64,000 nt of DNA from CAWJMD01 sp963700925 (GCA_963700925.1 OY969553.1:4030001-4094000), one strand, 5' to 3'; shown: positions 1 through 8,396, counted from the first letter of the stretch. The notes: generated by a model not told the origin, from the sequence alone. A program made the numbers and translations.

Positions 1-124
1 GGGTGTTGATGCCCCAGATGAACGACGCCGCGAGGGTGTTGCCCAGCATGAGCGTGAGGTACACCCGCTGCACGCGAGTGGCTTCCTTGTTCTCGGGCAG
101 TGCCTTCGCGGTTCCGCGTGCCAT
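1..124 (-). CDS. MFS-type transporter, N-terminal fragment
   Basis: Only the first 41 codons are in the window; the gene runs off the left edge. The start is the ATG at 124 on the minus strand. The visible peptide has a short charged cytoplasmic head with several Lys, Glu and Arg, followed by the beginning of a hydrophobic helix (LTLMLGNTLAASFIWGINT). This layout is usual for the first transmembrane segment of a major facilitator permease. No substrate can be inferred from so short a piece. It is divergent from the phosphoesterase gene that starts at 172. Confidence 0.5.
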   Translation of the reverse strand, partial: MARGTAKALPENKEATRVQRVYLTLMLGNTLAASFIWGINT

Positions 125-171
125 CTGGCCGATCCTGCCATAGCGCCGAGAACTAGCGTCAGGATAGGCAG

Positions 172-528
172 ATGGCTACCGAGCGACCTGCGCCGCGCTT
201 CGTGCTGCACGACCACCGCAAGCCCCGTCCTCACTTCGACCTGCGGCTCGAGGAGGACGGCGTGCTGCGCTGCTGGGCGGTGCCGCGCGGCCTGCCCGAC
301 GACCCGAGCGAGAACCGACTGGCCGTCGCCGTGGACGACCACGACATCGAGCACCTCACCTACGAGAACGCGGACAAGTCGATCGCGGACGAGGGCACCT
401 GGGAGGAGCACGACCGCAACGAGAAGCGTTTGCTGTTCACGCTGCACGGCCGAAGTGGCCCCCGCCGGTACGCCCTGATCCGCACCGAGCGCGACTGGTT
501 GCTCCACCTGACCAAGGGCCGGTCTTGA
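172..528 (+). CDS. Stand-alone LigD-type 3'-phosphoesterase domain protein
   Basis: This 118-residue protein matches the phosphoesterase (PE) module found at the N-terminus of bacterial NHEJ ligase D, which trims 3' phosphates and ribonucleotides at DNA ends. The signature reads H15, then H21-F-D23-L-R25-L-E, then a CWAVPRG block at 34-40. The spacing matches the His-x5-His-x-Asp-x-Arg catalytic set of LigD. H57 fits the second-half histidine; the tyrosine expected four residues later appears to be H61. It is shorter than most free-standing PE proteins and has no ligase or polymerase domain. No Ku or ligase gene is nearby, so any role in end processing is inferred from the family. Confidence 0.85.
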   Translation: MATERPAPRFVLHDHRKPRPHFDLRLEEDGVLRCWAVPRGLPDDPSENRLAVAVDDHDIEHLTYENADKSIADEGTWEEHDRNEKRLLFTLHGRSGPRRYALIRTERDWLLHLTKGRS

Positions 529-564
529 CGACCGGGACCCTCAGTGCTTATGGTCTCCGCAATC

Positions 565-583
565 GTCAGTAAGGTTTCCTAAC
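565..583 (+). promoter_or_regulatory. Candidate operator of the ROK repressor
   Basis: An imperfect inverted repeat of two nine-base arms around one central base reads GTCAGTAAG-G-TTTCCTAAC; six of nine arm positions are complementary. The right arm matches the TTTCCTAAC half-site known for NagC/XylR-type ROK repressors in actinobacteria. It lies 13 bp before the ATG of the ROK gene that opens the sugar operon, so autoregulation of the whole operon is the natural reading. Binding is inferred. Confidence 0.6.
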
Positions 584-595
584 GAAAGGCGGACG

Positions 596-1786
596 ATGAC
601 CAGCCCTCCCGGCCGTCCGCACCTGCTTCGGGCACTGAACGACCGCACTGCGCTCGACCTCCTGGTCGAGCGCGGGCCGTTGTCGCGAGTGCAGATCTGC
701 GAGCTGACCGGGCTGTCGAAGCCAACGGCCTCGCAGCTTCTCGGGCGGCTCGAGTCAGCCGGCCTGGTGCGGCCGGTGGGCACCTCCTCGGGTGGGCCGG
801 GCCGCAACGCCGTGCTGTACGCCGTCGACGGGGCGATCGCGCACGTCGCGGCCCTCGACATCACACCTGGCCGCGTGGCTGTCGCAGTGGCTGACATCGC
901 CGGGAAGGTCTTGAAGGAGACCGAGGTACGGCAGCCGAGGGGTGAGAAGCGTTCTCCGGCAGACCTGGTCGTCGGCGCCCTCACCGCGGCCACGCAACCC
1001 ATGGGGTTGTCGCCGGCCGACCTCGCCGCCGTCGTGATCGGGCTGCCTGGCGCCTACGACGCGTCGCAGGACCGCGTCACCCTGCTCGACCACCTGCATG
1101 GGTGGAGCGCTCCCGGTTCGGTGGCGACCGTCCGTGACGCGTTGGCCCCTGTTGTGGTCGTGGTCGAGAACGACGTGAACCTGGCCGCGATCGCCGAGCG
1201 GCACCGCGGCCGAGCGCGTGAGTCGGGCAGCTTCGCTCTGCTGTGGGTCGCCAGCGGCCTCGGCCTCGCCATCGACCTCGAGGGCGTCCTGCATCGGGGG
1301 GCTACGGGTGGCGCCGGCGAGATCGGCTACATGCCGGTCCTGGCCAGCCCGCCCGGTCCGAAGCCGATGTCCTTCGACGACCTGGTCGGCTCGTCGGCTG
1401 TGAGGCGACTCGCGCGCGATCTCGGCGTGCCTGGCCGATCGGCAGCCGACGCAGTCGCCAACGCGTCGATGGCGACCGACGATGCGAGCGGCGCCTTCCT
1501 CGACGAGTTCGCCACCAGGCTGGCCTCGGGCCTGGCCACGATCGTCGCGGTACTCGACCCCGAGCTGGTCATCCTCACGGGTGCCATCTGCCGGGCTGGC
1601 GGGGAGCGGCTGACACAGCGCGTCCAGCGCCGCCTGCACCGGCTCTCAAAGCTTCGCCCGTCCGTTGCGGTCAGCGCGGTCGAAGGAAACCCCGTCCTCG
1701 TGGGCGCTCTGGAGCTGGGTCTCCAGGGAGCTCGTGACGCCCTGTTCGGATCGGGCGGCCACGCCGCATCGCAAGCAGCTCGCTGA
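596..1786 (+). CDS. ROK-family transcriptional repressor
   Basis: This 396-residue protein has an N-terminal winged helix-turn-helix (about residues 15-65, with LSRVQICELTGLSKPTASQL) followed by a ROK sugar-kinase-like fold. An ND motif (VENDVNLAAIAE) and a GEIGY motif are visible. The CxCGxxGC zinc motif of many ROK proteins is absent: the segment after GEIGY is rich in proline and has no cysteines. A purine-rich ribosome site (AACGAAAGGCGG) precedes the ATG. It leads an operon with an ABC sugar importer, a GH4 enzyme and a sugar kinase, with 24 bp to the next gene. It probably represses them until the imported sugar or its phosphate binds. Confidence 0.9.
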   Translation: MTSPPGRPHLLRALNDRTALDLLVERGPLSRVQICELTGLSKPTASQLLGRLESAGLVRPVGTSSGGPGRNAVLYAVDGAIAHVAALDITPGRVAVAVADIAGKVLKETEVRQPRGEKRSPADLVVGALTAATQPMGLSPADLAAVVIGLPGAYDASQDRVTLLDHLHGWSAPGSVATVRDALAPVVVVVENDVNLAAIAERHRGRARESGSFALLWVASGLGLAIDLEGVLHRGATGGAGEIGYMPVLASPPGPKPMSFDDLVGSSAVRRLARDLGVPGRSAADAVANASMATDDASGAFLDEFATRLASGLATIVAVLDPELVILTGAICRAGGERLTQRVQRRLHRLSKLRPSVAVSAVEGNPVLVGALELGLQGARDALFGSGGHAASQAAR

Positions 1787-1810
1787 CAACCGTCGAAGAA
1801 GGGAAGACCT

Positions 1811-3148
1811 GTGAGTACACGTCGTTCGCGCACGTCCTTGGTCGCCGTGGCGACCGGCCTCGCTCTCACTGCCTCCGCCTGTGCCGTTGGTGGAGGCGCA
1901 GATGAGGAACCCGTGGGGGATAAGCCGGCCGAGGTCAGCGGCGAGGTCGAGTTCTGGCACTTCTTCGCCGACCGTGAGAGCGACGTCATCGCCGGCGTGG
2001 TGAAGAAGTTCGAGGACGACCATCCCGACATCACGGTCAAGGTCGTCGACGCGCAGGACGACGAGAAGCTGCGCCAGGCGATCTCGTCCGGCAAGGGTCC
2101 GGACGTGGGCCTGTCGTACTCCACCGACGTCGTGGGCTCGTTCTGCTCGTCCGGTGCGTTCCGCGACCTCGGGCCGTACGTCGAGCGCGACGAGGTCGAC
2201 CTCGACCAGTTCCCCGAGACGGTGATCTCGTACACGCAGTACGAGGGCCAGCAGTGCAGCATGCCGGTTCTCGCGGACGCGTACGGGCTGTACTACAACA
2301 CCGCGATGTTCGCCGAGGCCGGGATCACGGAGCCGCCGAAGACGATCTCCGAGCTGGACGCGCTGGCCAAGCAGCTGACCATCAGGTCGGCCGACGGGAC
2401 GATCGAGCGCGCCGGCTTCCTGCCGCTGATGGGGTGGTACGAGAACTCGCCATCGCACCTCGGGCCGCACTTCGGCGCGACCTGGCTGAAGGATGACGGC
2501 ACCTCCAACATCGGCTCCGACCCGCAGTGGGTGGAGATGCTGGAGTGGAACAAGAGTCTCGTGGAGTGGTTCGGCTACGAGAAGCTGGTGGAGTTCCGGA
2601 CCAGCCTGGGGGAGGAGTACTCGCCCGACAACGCCTTCCACCAGGGCAAGGTCGCGATGAACGTGGACGGTGAGTACCGCAACGCCTTCATCGCGGCCGA
2701 CGCGCCCGACCTGGAGTACGCCACTGCCCCGTTCCCGATGGCCGACGACCTGGTCGACCGGTACGGCAGCGGCTACGTCACCGGCAACATCATCGGCATC
2801 GGCAAGGGCTCGGACAACCCCGAGGCCGCGTGGGAGCTGATCAAGTACCTGACCACTGACACCGACGCGATCGTCGAGCTCTCGAACGGGCTCAAGAACC
2901 TGCCGACGACGCACGAGGCGATGGAGTCGCCCGACCTCGAGGTCGACGCCAACTTCCAGACCTTCATCGACATGTTCAACCACCCGGACACGACGACCAC
3001 GCCGGCCAGCAAGTCTGGTGCCGGTTACCAGCAGACCTTCTCCACCTGGATCGAGGCGTGGCAGCAGGGCGGTGTCGACCTGGATGCCGGCCTGGCCGAG
3101 GTCGACAAGCAGATCGACGACCAGCTGGCCCTCGTCGCGGGTCCCTGA
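1811..3148 (+). CDS. CUT1 ABC transporter, sugar-binding lipoprotein
   Basis: This 445-residue extracellular solute-binding protein (family 1) begins at GTG with an AGGGAAG-type ribosome site upstream. It has a lipoprotein signal peptide: arginine-rich head, hydrophobic core, and a lipobox ending in Cys24 (TASAC). The mature part holds the typical opening EFWHFFADRESDVIAGVVKK. It should hand a sugar, probably an oligosaccharide or glycoside, to the two permeases encoded next. The exact substrate cannot be read from the sequence. The GH4 enzyme and kinase downstream suggest a glucoside, glucosaminide or galactoside. Confidence 0.92.
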   Translation: MSTRRSRTSLVAVATGLALTASACAVGGGADEEPVGDKPAEVSGEVEFWHFFADRESDVIAGVVKKFEDDHPDITVKVVDAQDDEKLRQAISSGKGPDVGLSYSTDVVGSFCSSGAFRDLGPYVERDEVDLDQFPETVISYTQYEGQQCSMPVLADAYGLYYNTAMFAEAGITEPPKTISELDALAKQLTIRSADGTIERAGFLPLMGWYENSPSHLGPHFGATWLKDDGTSNIGSDPQWVEMLEWNKSLVEWFGYEKLVEFRTSLGEEYSPDNAFHQGKVAMNVDGEYRNAFIAADAPDLEYATAPFPMADDLVDRYGSGYVTGNIIGIGKGSDNPEAAWELIKYLTTDTDAIVELSNGLKNLPTTHEAMESPDLEVDANFQTFIDMFNHPDTTTTPASKSGAGYQQTFSTWIEAWQQGGVDLDAGLAEVDKQIDDQLALVAGP

Positions 3149-3153
3149 CACCG

Positions 3154-4149
3154 ATGGCCATCAGCGTCGCCCGGGAGACGCCGAGCGGCATGGTGGATGA
3201 GAGCGCGGTGCGGCCGCCACAGCGCCTGCGGCGTCCGCACCGCACTTTCGCCGCCCTTCTCCTGACACCGTGGCTGATTGGTTTCGCGGTCTTCTTCGCC
3301 TACCCCCTGGTCGCCACGGGCTACTTCTCCTTCACCCGCTTCGACCTGGTGTCCACACCGGAGTGGATCGGTCTGAGGAACTGGGAGTACTTCCTGTTCC
3401 AGGACCCCCAGGTGTGGAACGCCGTTCGGAACACGTTGTGGTTCATGCTGATCATGGTGCCGATCCGAGTCTTCTTCGGGTTGACCGTCGCCTACGTGCT
3501 GACCGGCATCCGACGTGGAGGTGGCGTTCTCCGCACCCTGTTCTACCTGCCCTACCTCGCGCCGCCGGTCGCCGCCACGCTCGGCTTCCTGTTCCTCTTC
3601 AACCCCGCCTACGGCCCGGTCAACGAGGCGCTCGGGTGGGTCGGGATCGACGGCCCGCTGTGGTTCAACGACGCCAGCTGGTCCAAGCCCGGCCTGCTGC
3701 TGATGGGCATGTGGGGTGTCGGCGACGTCATGGTGATCCTGCTGGCTGGGCTCCTCGACGTGCCGACCGAGCAGACCGAGGCGGCGCAGATCGACGGGGC
3801 CAACGCCCTGCAGCGCTTCCGATACGTCACCCTGCCGAACATCGCGCCGGTCCTGCTGTTCTGCCTGGTGACCGGAGTCATCCAGGCGTCCCAGTACTTC
3901 ACCCAGGCAGTGGTCGCGGCGAACGTTGCCAACGGCCAGGCGAACCAGGGCTCAGGCACGGCAGGGTCCCTGGGCTACCCGGACGGCTCGACGTTGACCT
4001 ACGTGCAGTGGCTCTACCAGATGGGTTTCCGCAACTTCGCCCTCGGCTACGCGTCGGTGCTGGCGCTGGTGCTGCTCGCCGTCACCGCAGGGTTCGCCTA
4101 CCTCCTGCTGCGCCGCTCGTCGTTCTTCCGTGAGGGGGCTGCGGCGTGA
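3154..4149 (+). CDS. CUT1 ABC transporter permease (MalF-like)
   Basis: A 331-residue integral membrane protein starting at the ATG five bases after the binding-protein stop. About six hydrophobic segments are seen, the first at LLLTPWLIGFAVFFAYP. The cytoplasmic EAA loop (EQTEAAQIDGANALQRFRYV, then LPNIAP) that docks the ATPase is clear. It pairs with the permease that follows. No ATP-binding subunit is encoded in this operon, which is usual for actinobacterial CUT1 systems served by a shared MsiK-type ATPase elsewhere. Confidence 0.92.
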   Translation: MAISVARETPSGMVDESAVRPPQRLRRPHRTFAALLLTPWLIGFAVFFAYPLVATGYFSFTRFDLVSTPEWIGLRNWEYFLFQDPQVWNAVRNTLWFMLIMVPIRVFFGLTVAYVLTGIRRGGGVLRTLFYLPYLAPPVAATLGFLFLFNPAYGPVNEALGWVGIDGPLWFNDASWSKPGLLLMGMWGVGDVMVILLAGLLDVPTEQTEAAQIDGANALQRFRYVTLPNIAPVLLFCLVTGVIQASQYFTQAVVAANVANGQANQGSGTAGSLGYPDGSTLTYVQWLYQMGFRNFALGYASVLALVLLAVTAGFAYLLLRRSSFFREGAAA

Positions 4150-4988
4150 GGAGCGGCAGCGTGCGCAGCCAGGCACTGCTGGTCGAGATCGCCCGATACA
4201 GCGTGCCGATCGCCCTCGCGGTCATGTTCCTGGCGCCGTTCCTCTTCATCCTGTCGGTCGCTCTGATGGGGCCGGGACAGAACCTGGGGGAGCAGTGGTT
4301 CCCCACGTCGCTGCACTTCGAGAACTTCGCCCTGGTCTTCGACAAGGCACCGATGGCCCTGTACTTCCGCAACAGCCTCATGTACTCCGGGCTGGCGACG
4401 ACCTTCATGTTGCTCTCGAGCGTGCCGGCCGCTTATGCCCTGTCACGACTACGCTTCCGGTTCCGCAACGCCGCGTTCATGGGCGTGCTCGTGATGATGA
4501 TGCTGCCGACGCAGGTGACCATCGTCCCGATGTACGTGATGTGGGCCAACGCGGGACTGACGGGGTCACTGTGGCCGGTGATCCTGCCGAACCTCTTCGG
4601 TGACGCCTTCTCGATCTTCCTGCTCCGGCAGTTCCTGCTGACCATTCCCGAGGAGTACGCCGACGCAGCCCGGGTCGACGGCTGCAGCGAGTGGCGGATC
4701 ATGTGGCAGGTCATCCTGCCGATGGCTAGGCCCGCGGTCGCGGCCGTCGCCATGTTCATGTTCTTCCTGACCTGGAACGACTTCTTCGGACCCACCCTCT
4801 ACGCAAGCGAGAACTCGGACGCCTGGCCACTCGCCCTCGGGCTGGCTTCGTTCCGTAGCACCTACCAGGTGCAGTGGAACCTCACAATGGCAGCGACCCT
4901 GCTGGTCATGCTTCCGGTCATGGTGATGTTCTTCTTCGCACAGAAGGCCTTCGTGCAAGGCATAACGCTGACAGGAGTCAAAGGATGA
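4146..4988 (+). CDS. CUT1 ABC transporter permease (MalG-like)
   Basis: This 280-residue permease starts at a GTG that overlaps the stop of the preceding permease by four bases (GTGA), a sign of translational coupling. It has about six membrane segments and the EAA loop EEYADAARVDGCSEWRIMW followed by ILPMARP, which contacts the nucleotide-binding subunit. It completes the importer channel. Its own stop overlaps the ATG of the GH4 gene (ATGA). Confidence 0.92.
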   Translation: MRSGSVRSQALLVEIARYSVPIALAVMFLAPFLFILSVALMGPGQNLGEQWFPTSLHFENFALVFDKAPMALYFRNSLMYSGLATTFMLLSSVPAAYALSRLRFRFRNAAFMGVLVMMMLPTQVTIVPMYVMWANAGLTGSLWPVILPNLFGDAFSIFLLRQFLLTIPEEYADAARVDGCSEWRIMWQVILPMARPAVAAVAMFMFFLTWNDFFGPTLYASENSDAWPLALGLASFRSTYQVQWNLTMAATLLVMLPVMVMFFFAQKAFVQGITLTGVKG

Positions 4989-6241
4989 AGCTCGCTGTCG
5001 TCGGCGGCGGCTCGACATACACCCCGGAGCTCGTGGACGGCATCGCACGCCTCCACGACCGGTTCAAGGTCGACGAGCTCGTGCTCACCGACCCCGCCCA
5101 CGAGCGCCTCCAGCTGGTCGGGGGTGTGGCCAGCCGCATGTTCGAGCGGGAGGACCACCCAGGACGCGTCGTCACCACGACCGACGTGGACGCGGCGGTC
5201 GACGGTGCCGACTTCGTGCTGCTGCAGCTGCGCGTGGGCGGGCAGGCCGCTCGTGGCGTCGACGAGACCTTCCCGCTGCAGTGCGGCTGCGTCGGGCAGG
5301 AGACGACTGGCGCCGGTGGCCTCGCCAAGGCGCTGCGCACCGTCCCCGTGGTGCTGGACGTCGCAGAACGCGTCCGCCGGCATGCGGCCCCCGGCGCCTG
5401 GATCGTCGACTTCACCAACCCGGTCGGCATCGTCACGCGGGCGCTCCTCGACGAGGGGCACCGCGCGATCGGCCTGTGCAACGTCGCGATCGGGTTCCAG
5501 CGCTACTTCGCCGAGCTGGTCGGCCGACCCTCGTCCGATGTACAGCTCGACCACGTGGGCCTCAACCACCTGAGCTGGGAGCGGCGCGCGCTCGTCGACG
5601 GCGTCGACGTCCTGCCCGGCCTGCTCGCCGAGCACGGCGCCGCCATCGCGGACCGTGTGAAGATGCCGCACGAGCTGCTGCAGCGGATGGGCGTCGTCCC
5701 GTCCTACTACCTGCGCTACTTCTACGCCCACGACGAGGTGGTGCGAGAGCAGCTCGAGACGCCGTCGCGTGCTGACGAGGTGGCCGCCATCGAGAAGCAG
5801 CTGCTCGACCTGTACGCCGACCCGACGCTGAACACCAAGCCGGAGCTGCTCCAGAAGAGGGGCGGCGCGTACTACTCGGAGGCAGCCGTCGACCTCGTCG
5901 CGTCCCTCGCAGGTGATGGTGGTGACGTTCAGGTGGTCGACGTCCGCAACAACGGCACCCTTCCGTTCCTGCCGGCCGAAGCCGTTGTCGAGCTGCCCGC
6001 CCGGATCGGGGCGGACGGTGCCCGACCCGTCGAGGTCGCCCCACTCGACCCGCTGTTCGCGGGGCTGGTGTCGCACGCTGCGGCCTACGAGGAGCTGGCG
6101 CTGGACGCAGCACTCCGAGGCGGACGTGAGCGGGTCTTCCGCGCGCTGCTGGCCCACCCGCTCGTGGGGCAGGTCGATCGGGCCGAGCGCCTGACCGACC
6201 TCCTGCTGGCGCACAACACGGAGCACCTCGCGTGGGCGTGA
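4985..6241 (+). CDS. Glycoside hydrolase family 4 (6-phospho-glycosidase type)
   Basis: This 418-residue protein is a family 4 glycosidase, which uses NAD+ and a divalent metal and cleaves by a redox-elimination mechanism. The N-terminal dinucleotide fold starts at once (VVGGGSTYTPELV). The expected metal ligands appear as the Cys in GLCNVAIGFQ and the His in VGLNHLSWE. The sequence is closest in feel to 6-phospho-beta-glucosidases (ChbF/LicH type), but substrate stereochemistry cannot be fixed. It is translationally coupled to the upstream permease. ABC import delivers an unphosphorylated sugar, so the kinase encoded next may supply the phosphate that most GH4 glucosidases need. Confidence 0.88.
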   Translation: MKLAVVGGGSTYTPELVDGIARLHDRFKVDELVLTDPAHERLQLVGGVASRMFEREDHPGRVVTTTDVDAAVDGADFVLLQLRVGGQAARGVDETFPLQCGCVGQETTGAGGLAKALRTVPVVLDVAERVRRHAAPGAWIVDFTNPVGIVTRALLDEGHRAIGLCNVAIGFQRYFAELVGRPSSDVQLDHVGLNHLSWERRALVDGVDVLPGLLAEHGAAIADRVKMPHELLQRMGVVPSYYLRYFYAHDEVVREQLETPSRADEVAAIEKQLLDLYADPTLNTKPELLQKRGGAYYSEAAVDLVASLAGDGGDVQVVDVRNNGTLPFLPAEAVVELPARIGADGARPVEVAPLDPLFAGLVSHAAAYEELALDAALRGGRERVFRALLAHPLVGQVDRAERLTDLLLAHNTEHLAWA

Positions 6242-7221
6242 CACGCACCGTTCTCGCGATCGACGGCGGTGGCAGCAAGACCGACGTCGTGCTCGTGAGG
6301 GCCGACGGCTCGGTGCTGGCTCACGCCCAGGGGCCGAGCAGCCAGCCACAGCTGGTCGGGCTGCCGGCGGCGATCGCCGTGCTGGACGAGCTGGTCGCGA
6401 AGGTCGCTGCTGCCGTCGGCCGCACCGACGCACTGCCGGTGGCCGACCACGCCGCCGTGTACCTCGCGGGCCTCGACCTCCCTCAGGAGCTTGCGGCGGT
6501 CCGGGAGCAGGTCGACGGCCGGCTGTGGGGACGGGAGACCGTCGTCGCCAACGACACCTTCGCCCTGTTGCGCGCCGGCACCGAGTCGCCGGACGCCGTC
6601 GCGGTGGTCTGCGGCACGGGCATCAACTGCGTCGGGCGCAACGCTGCCGGCGCCACCACGACGTTCCCGGCGCTCGGGATGCTGACCGGCGACTGGGGAG
6701 GCGGCCACCACCTCGGCCAGATGGCCATCTGGCGAGGAGCTCGGGCCGAGGACGGCCGCGGCGAGCCGACGTCCCTCCAGCAGCTGGTTGCCGACCACTT
6801 CGGCTACCCGAGCGTCCAGCGGGTCGGCGAGGCGTTCCACCTCGGCGAGCTCGACGAGCGGCGCATCGGCGAGCTGTCACCCGTCGTCCTCGCCGCCGCG
6901 ACCGACGGCGACGCCGTGGCACGGCAGCTCGTCGACCGGCTGGCCGAGGAGATCGCGGTGCTCGTGACGGTCAGTCTCCGACGGCTCGGTCTGCAGGACT
7001 CGCCCGCCGACGTCGTCCTGGGTGGAGGCGTAGCGCGTGCGCGACACCCTCGGTTGCTGGCCGGCGTCGAATGGCAAGTGCGAGAGCAGAGTCCGGACAT
7101 CCGCATGGTCGTGGTCGACGACCCTCCCGTCGTCGGCGCTGCCCTGCTCGGCCTCGACCAGCTCGCCGCGCCGCGGGAGGCCGGTGCCCGGCTGCGCTTG
7201 GAGCTCAGCGCGGCTCGGTAG
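6232..7221 (+). CDS. BadF/BadG-type sugar kinase (N-acetylglucosamine kinase-like)
   Basis: A 329-residue ASKHA-fold ATPase. The phosphate-1 loop is AIDGGGSKTDVVLV at the N-terminus, and the phosphate-2 region contains VVCGTGINCVG. Family members phosphorylate N-acetylglucosamine or related sugars. The GTG at 6232 has a GGAG nine bases upstream and overlaps the GH4 gene by ten bases; the GTG at 6238 is an alternative. As the last gene of the operon it probably phosphorylates the imported sugar or its product. The substrate is inferred only from context. Confidence 0.82.
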   Translation: MGVTRTVLAIDGGGSKTDVVLVRADGSVLAHAQGPSSQPQLVGLPAAIAVLDELVAKVAAAVGRTDALPVADHAAVYLAGLDLPQELAAVREQVDGRLWGRETVVANDTFALLRAGTESPDAVAVVCGTGINCVGRNAAGATTTFPALGMLTGDWGGGHHLGQMAIWRGARAEDGRGEPTSLQQLVADHFGYPSVQRVGEAFHLGELDERRIGELSPVVLAAATDGDAVARQLVDRLAEEIAVLVTVSLRRLGLQDSPADVVLGGGVARARHPRLLAGVEWQVREQSPDIRMVVVDDPPVVGAALLGLDQLAAPREAGARLRLELSAAR

Positions 7222-7234
7222 GGTCTGCTCGACC

Positions 7235-7308
7235 GGGGCAGTAGCTCAGCCGGTCAGAGCAGGCGACTCATAATCGCCCGGTCGCGGGTTCGAGCCCCGC
7301 CTGCCCCA
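7235..7308 (+). tRNA. tRNA with CAU anticodon (Ile2 or elongator Met)
   Basis: The 74 bases fold into a full cloverleaf. The acceptor stem GGGGCAG pairs with CTGCCCC, the D stem is GCTC/GAGC, the anticodon stem is GGCGA/TCGCC around loop CTCATAA, and the T stem is GCGGG/CCCGC with TTCGAGC. The anticodon is CAT. The anticodon arm and variable region closely resemble isoleucine-2 tRNA, whose C34 is changed to lysidine, but elongator methionine tRNA has the same loop. Discriminator A is at 7308. CCA is not fully encoded. Confidence 0.93.
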
Positions 7309-7383
7309 CCCTTGTACACCAAACGGCCACTCGAGGTAGCCGTCGACGGCGTACCGTACTCGGCAGGTCGCCAGGGGCCTGTC

Positions 7384-7842
7384 ATGCTCCCGGGGCCTTC
7401 AGACGATGTGAGGTGCGGGTGGACAGGCAAGATCCGCTACCGGATCCGTCGACGAGCGATGCCTGAAGCCGCCCGTTCCTTCCATGAGGGCATGCGGAGC
7501 ATCCGGACTGCCCGGCGATTCGTGACGGACGTCCTCGAGGACTGGGCTGTCGCCGGCTACGACATCGCCGCGCCGCTGGTGCTGACCGAGCTGGCCACCA
7601 ACGCGGTCGTGTTCTCGCCGCCTCCGTACCGGGTGAGAGTGTCGTACGACGCCGGCCGACTGAGGGTGGAGGTTCACGACACCAACGAGCGGCTCCCGCG
7701 GCCGCGCAACTACGGGCCGGAGGCCACCAACGGCCGCGGTCTGCACGTGGTCGCAGGGCTGTGCGACGACTGGGGGGCCACGGCGAGCAACGGTGGCAAG
7801 GTGGTGTGGGCGACCGTCCGTCCGGACGACGAGTCGGCGTAG
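7384..7842 (+). CDS. RsbW-like ATP-binding protein (GHKL fold)
   Basis: The protein carries a HATPase domain of the anti-sigma/serine kinase type common in actinobacteria. The N box is LVLTELATNAVVFSP, the G1 region is VEVHDTNERLP, and the G2 box is NGRGLHVVAGLCDDWG. Such proteins bind ATP and usually partner with an anti-anti-sigma protein or phosphatase; none is adjacent here. The start is uncertain: ATG at 7384 (152 residues) is taken, ATG at 7459 would still keep the whole domain, and a TTG further upstream is unlikely. The gene follows directly after the CAU tRNA. Confidence 0.8.
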   Translation: MLPGPSDDVRCGWTGKIRYRIRRRAMPEAARSFHEGMRSIRTARRFVTDVLEDWAVAGYDIAAPLVLTELATNAVVFSPPPYRVRVSYDAGRLRVEVHDTNERLPRPRNYGPEATNGRGLHVVAGLCDDWGATASNGGKVVWATVRPDDESA

Positions 7843-7868
7843 CCCCCCGCAAGTCGCGCTAGTCGGTC

Positions 7869-8396
7869 CTAGTCCGTGCTGTCGAGCAACGTCTCGCCCT
7901 GGAACCGCCCCAGGTCCTCGCGGTACAGCTCCAGCGGGACGCCGTTCGGGTCGCGGAAGTACATGCTCTCCTCGATGCCCACGTCCGGTCCCCCGTAGGG
8001 GATGCCGTTCTCGTCCAGCCGCTGCCGTAGCCGCTCGTACTGCTCCTGCGGCACCGAGATGGCCATGTGCTGGATGCTGCCAAGGGTCTCGGTGAACGGC
8101 GGGTGGTCGTGGCCGGGGAAGTCGAAGAAGCCGAGCAGGTTGCCGTGACCGAGGTCGAAGAAGAAGTGGGTCGAGCCGACGTAGTCGCGGTTCTCGACGA
8201 TCTCGACCAGGGGAAAGCCGAGCAGCTCGGTGTAGAAGCGGACGGTTTCCTCCACGTCGCGGGCGATGAACGCCGCATGGTGGATTCCGGCGGCCGTACT
8301 CGATGGACGGCCCTGCCGTGGCTGCAGGTAGCGGTCGCGGATCTCGTCGCGGCGCAACCTGACAGCGTCGAGGTCGGCACCGGTGGGTTCTGGCAT
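7869..8396 (-). CDS. VOC/glyoxalase-fold protein
   Basis: A 175-residue single-chain vicinal oxygen chelate protein with two beta-alpha-beta-beta-beta modules. Likely metal ligands are the His in GIHHAAFIARD (start of module 1), the His in SIQHMAISV (start of module 2) and the Glu in PLELYRED near the C-terminus. The family includes dioxygenases, glyoxalases and antibiotic-resistance proteins, so the reaction cannot be named. About 38 residues precede the first module. It is monocistronic and convergent with the RsbW-like gene. Confidence 0.85.
   Translation of the reverse strand: MPEPTGADLDAVRLRRDEIRDRYLQPRQGRPSSTAAGIHHAAFIARDVEETVRFYTELLGFPLVEIVENRDYVGSTHFFFDLGHGNLLGFFDFPGHDHPPFTETLGSIQHMAISVPQEQYERLRQRLDENGIPYGGPDVGIEESMYFRDPNGVPLELYREDLGRFQGETLLDSTD

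Noticed and set aside
755..1639. Long antisense frame opposite the ROK gene
   Set aside because: A shadow of a high-GC gene: the plus strand has clear ROK motifs, and the antisense product is Arg/Gly-rich without motifs.
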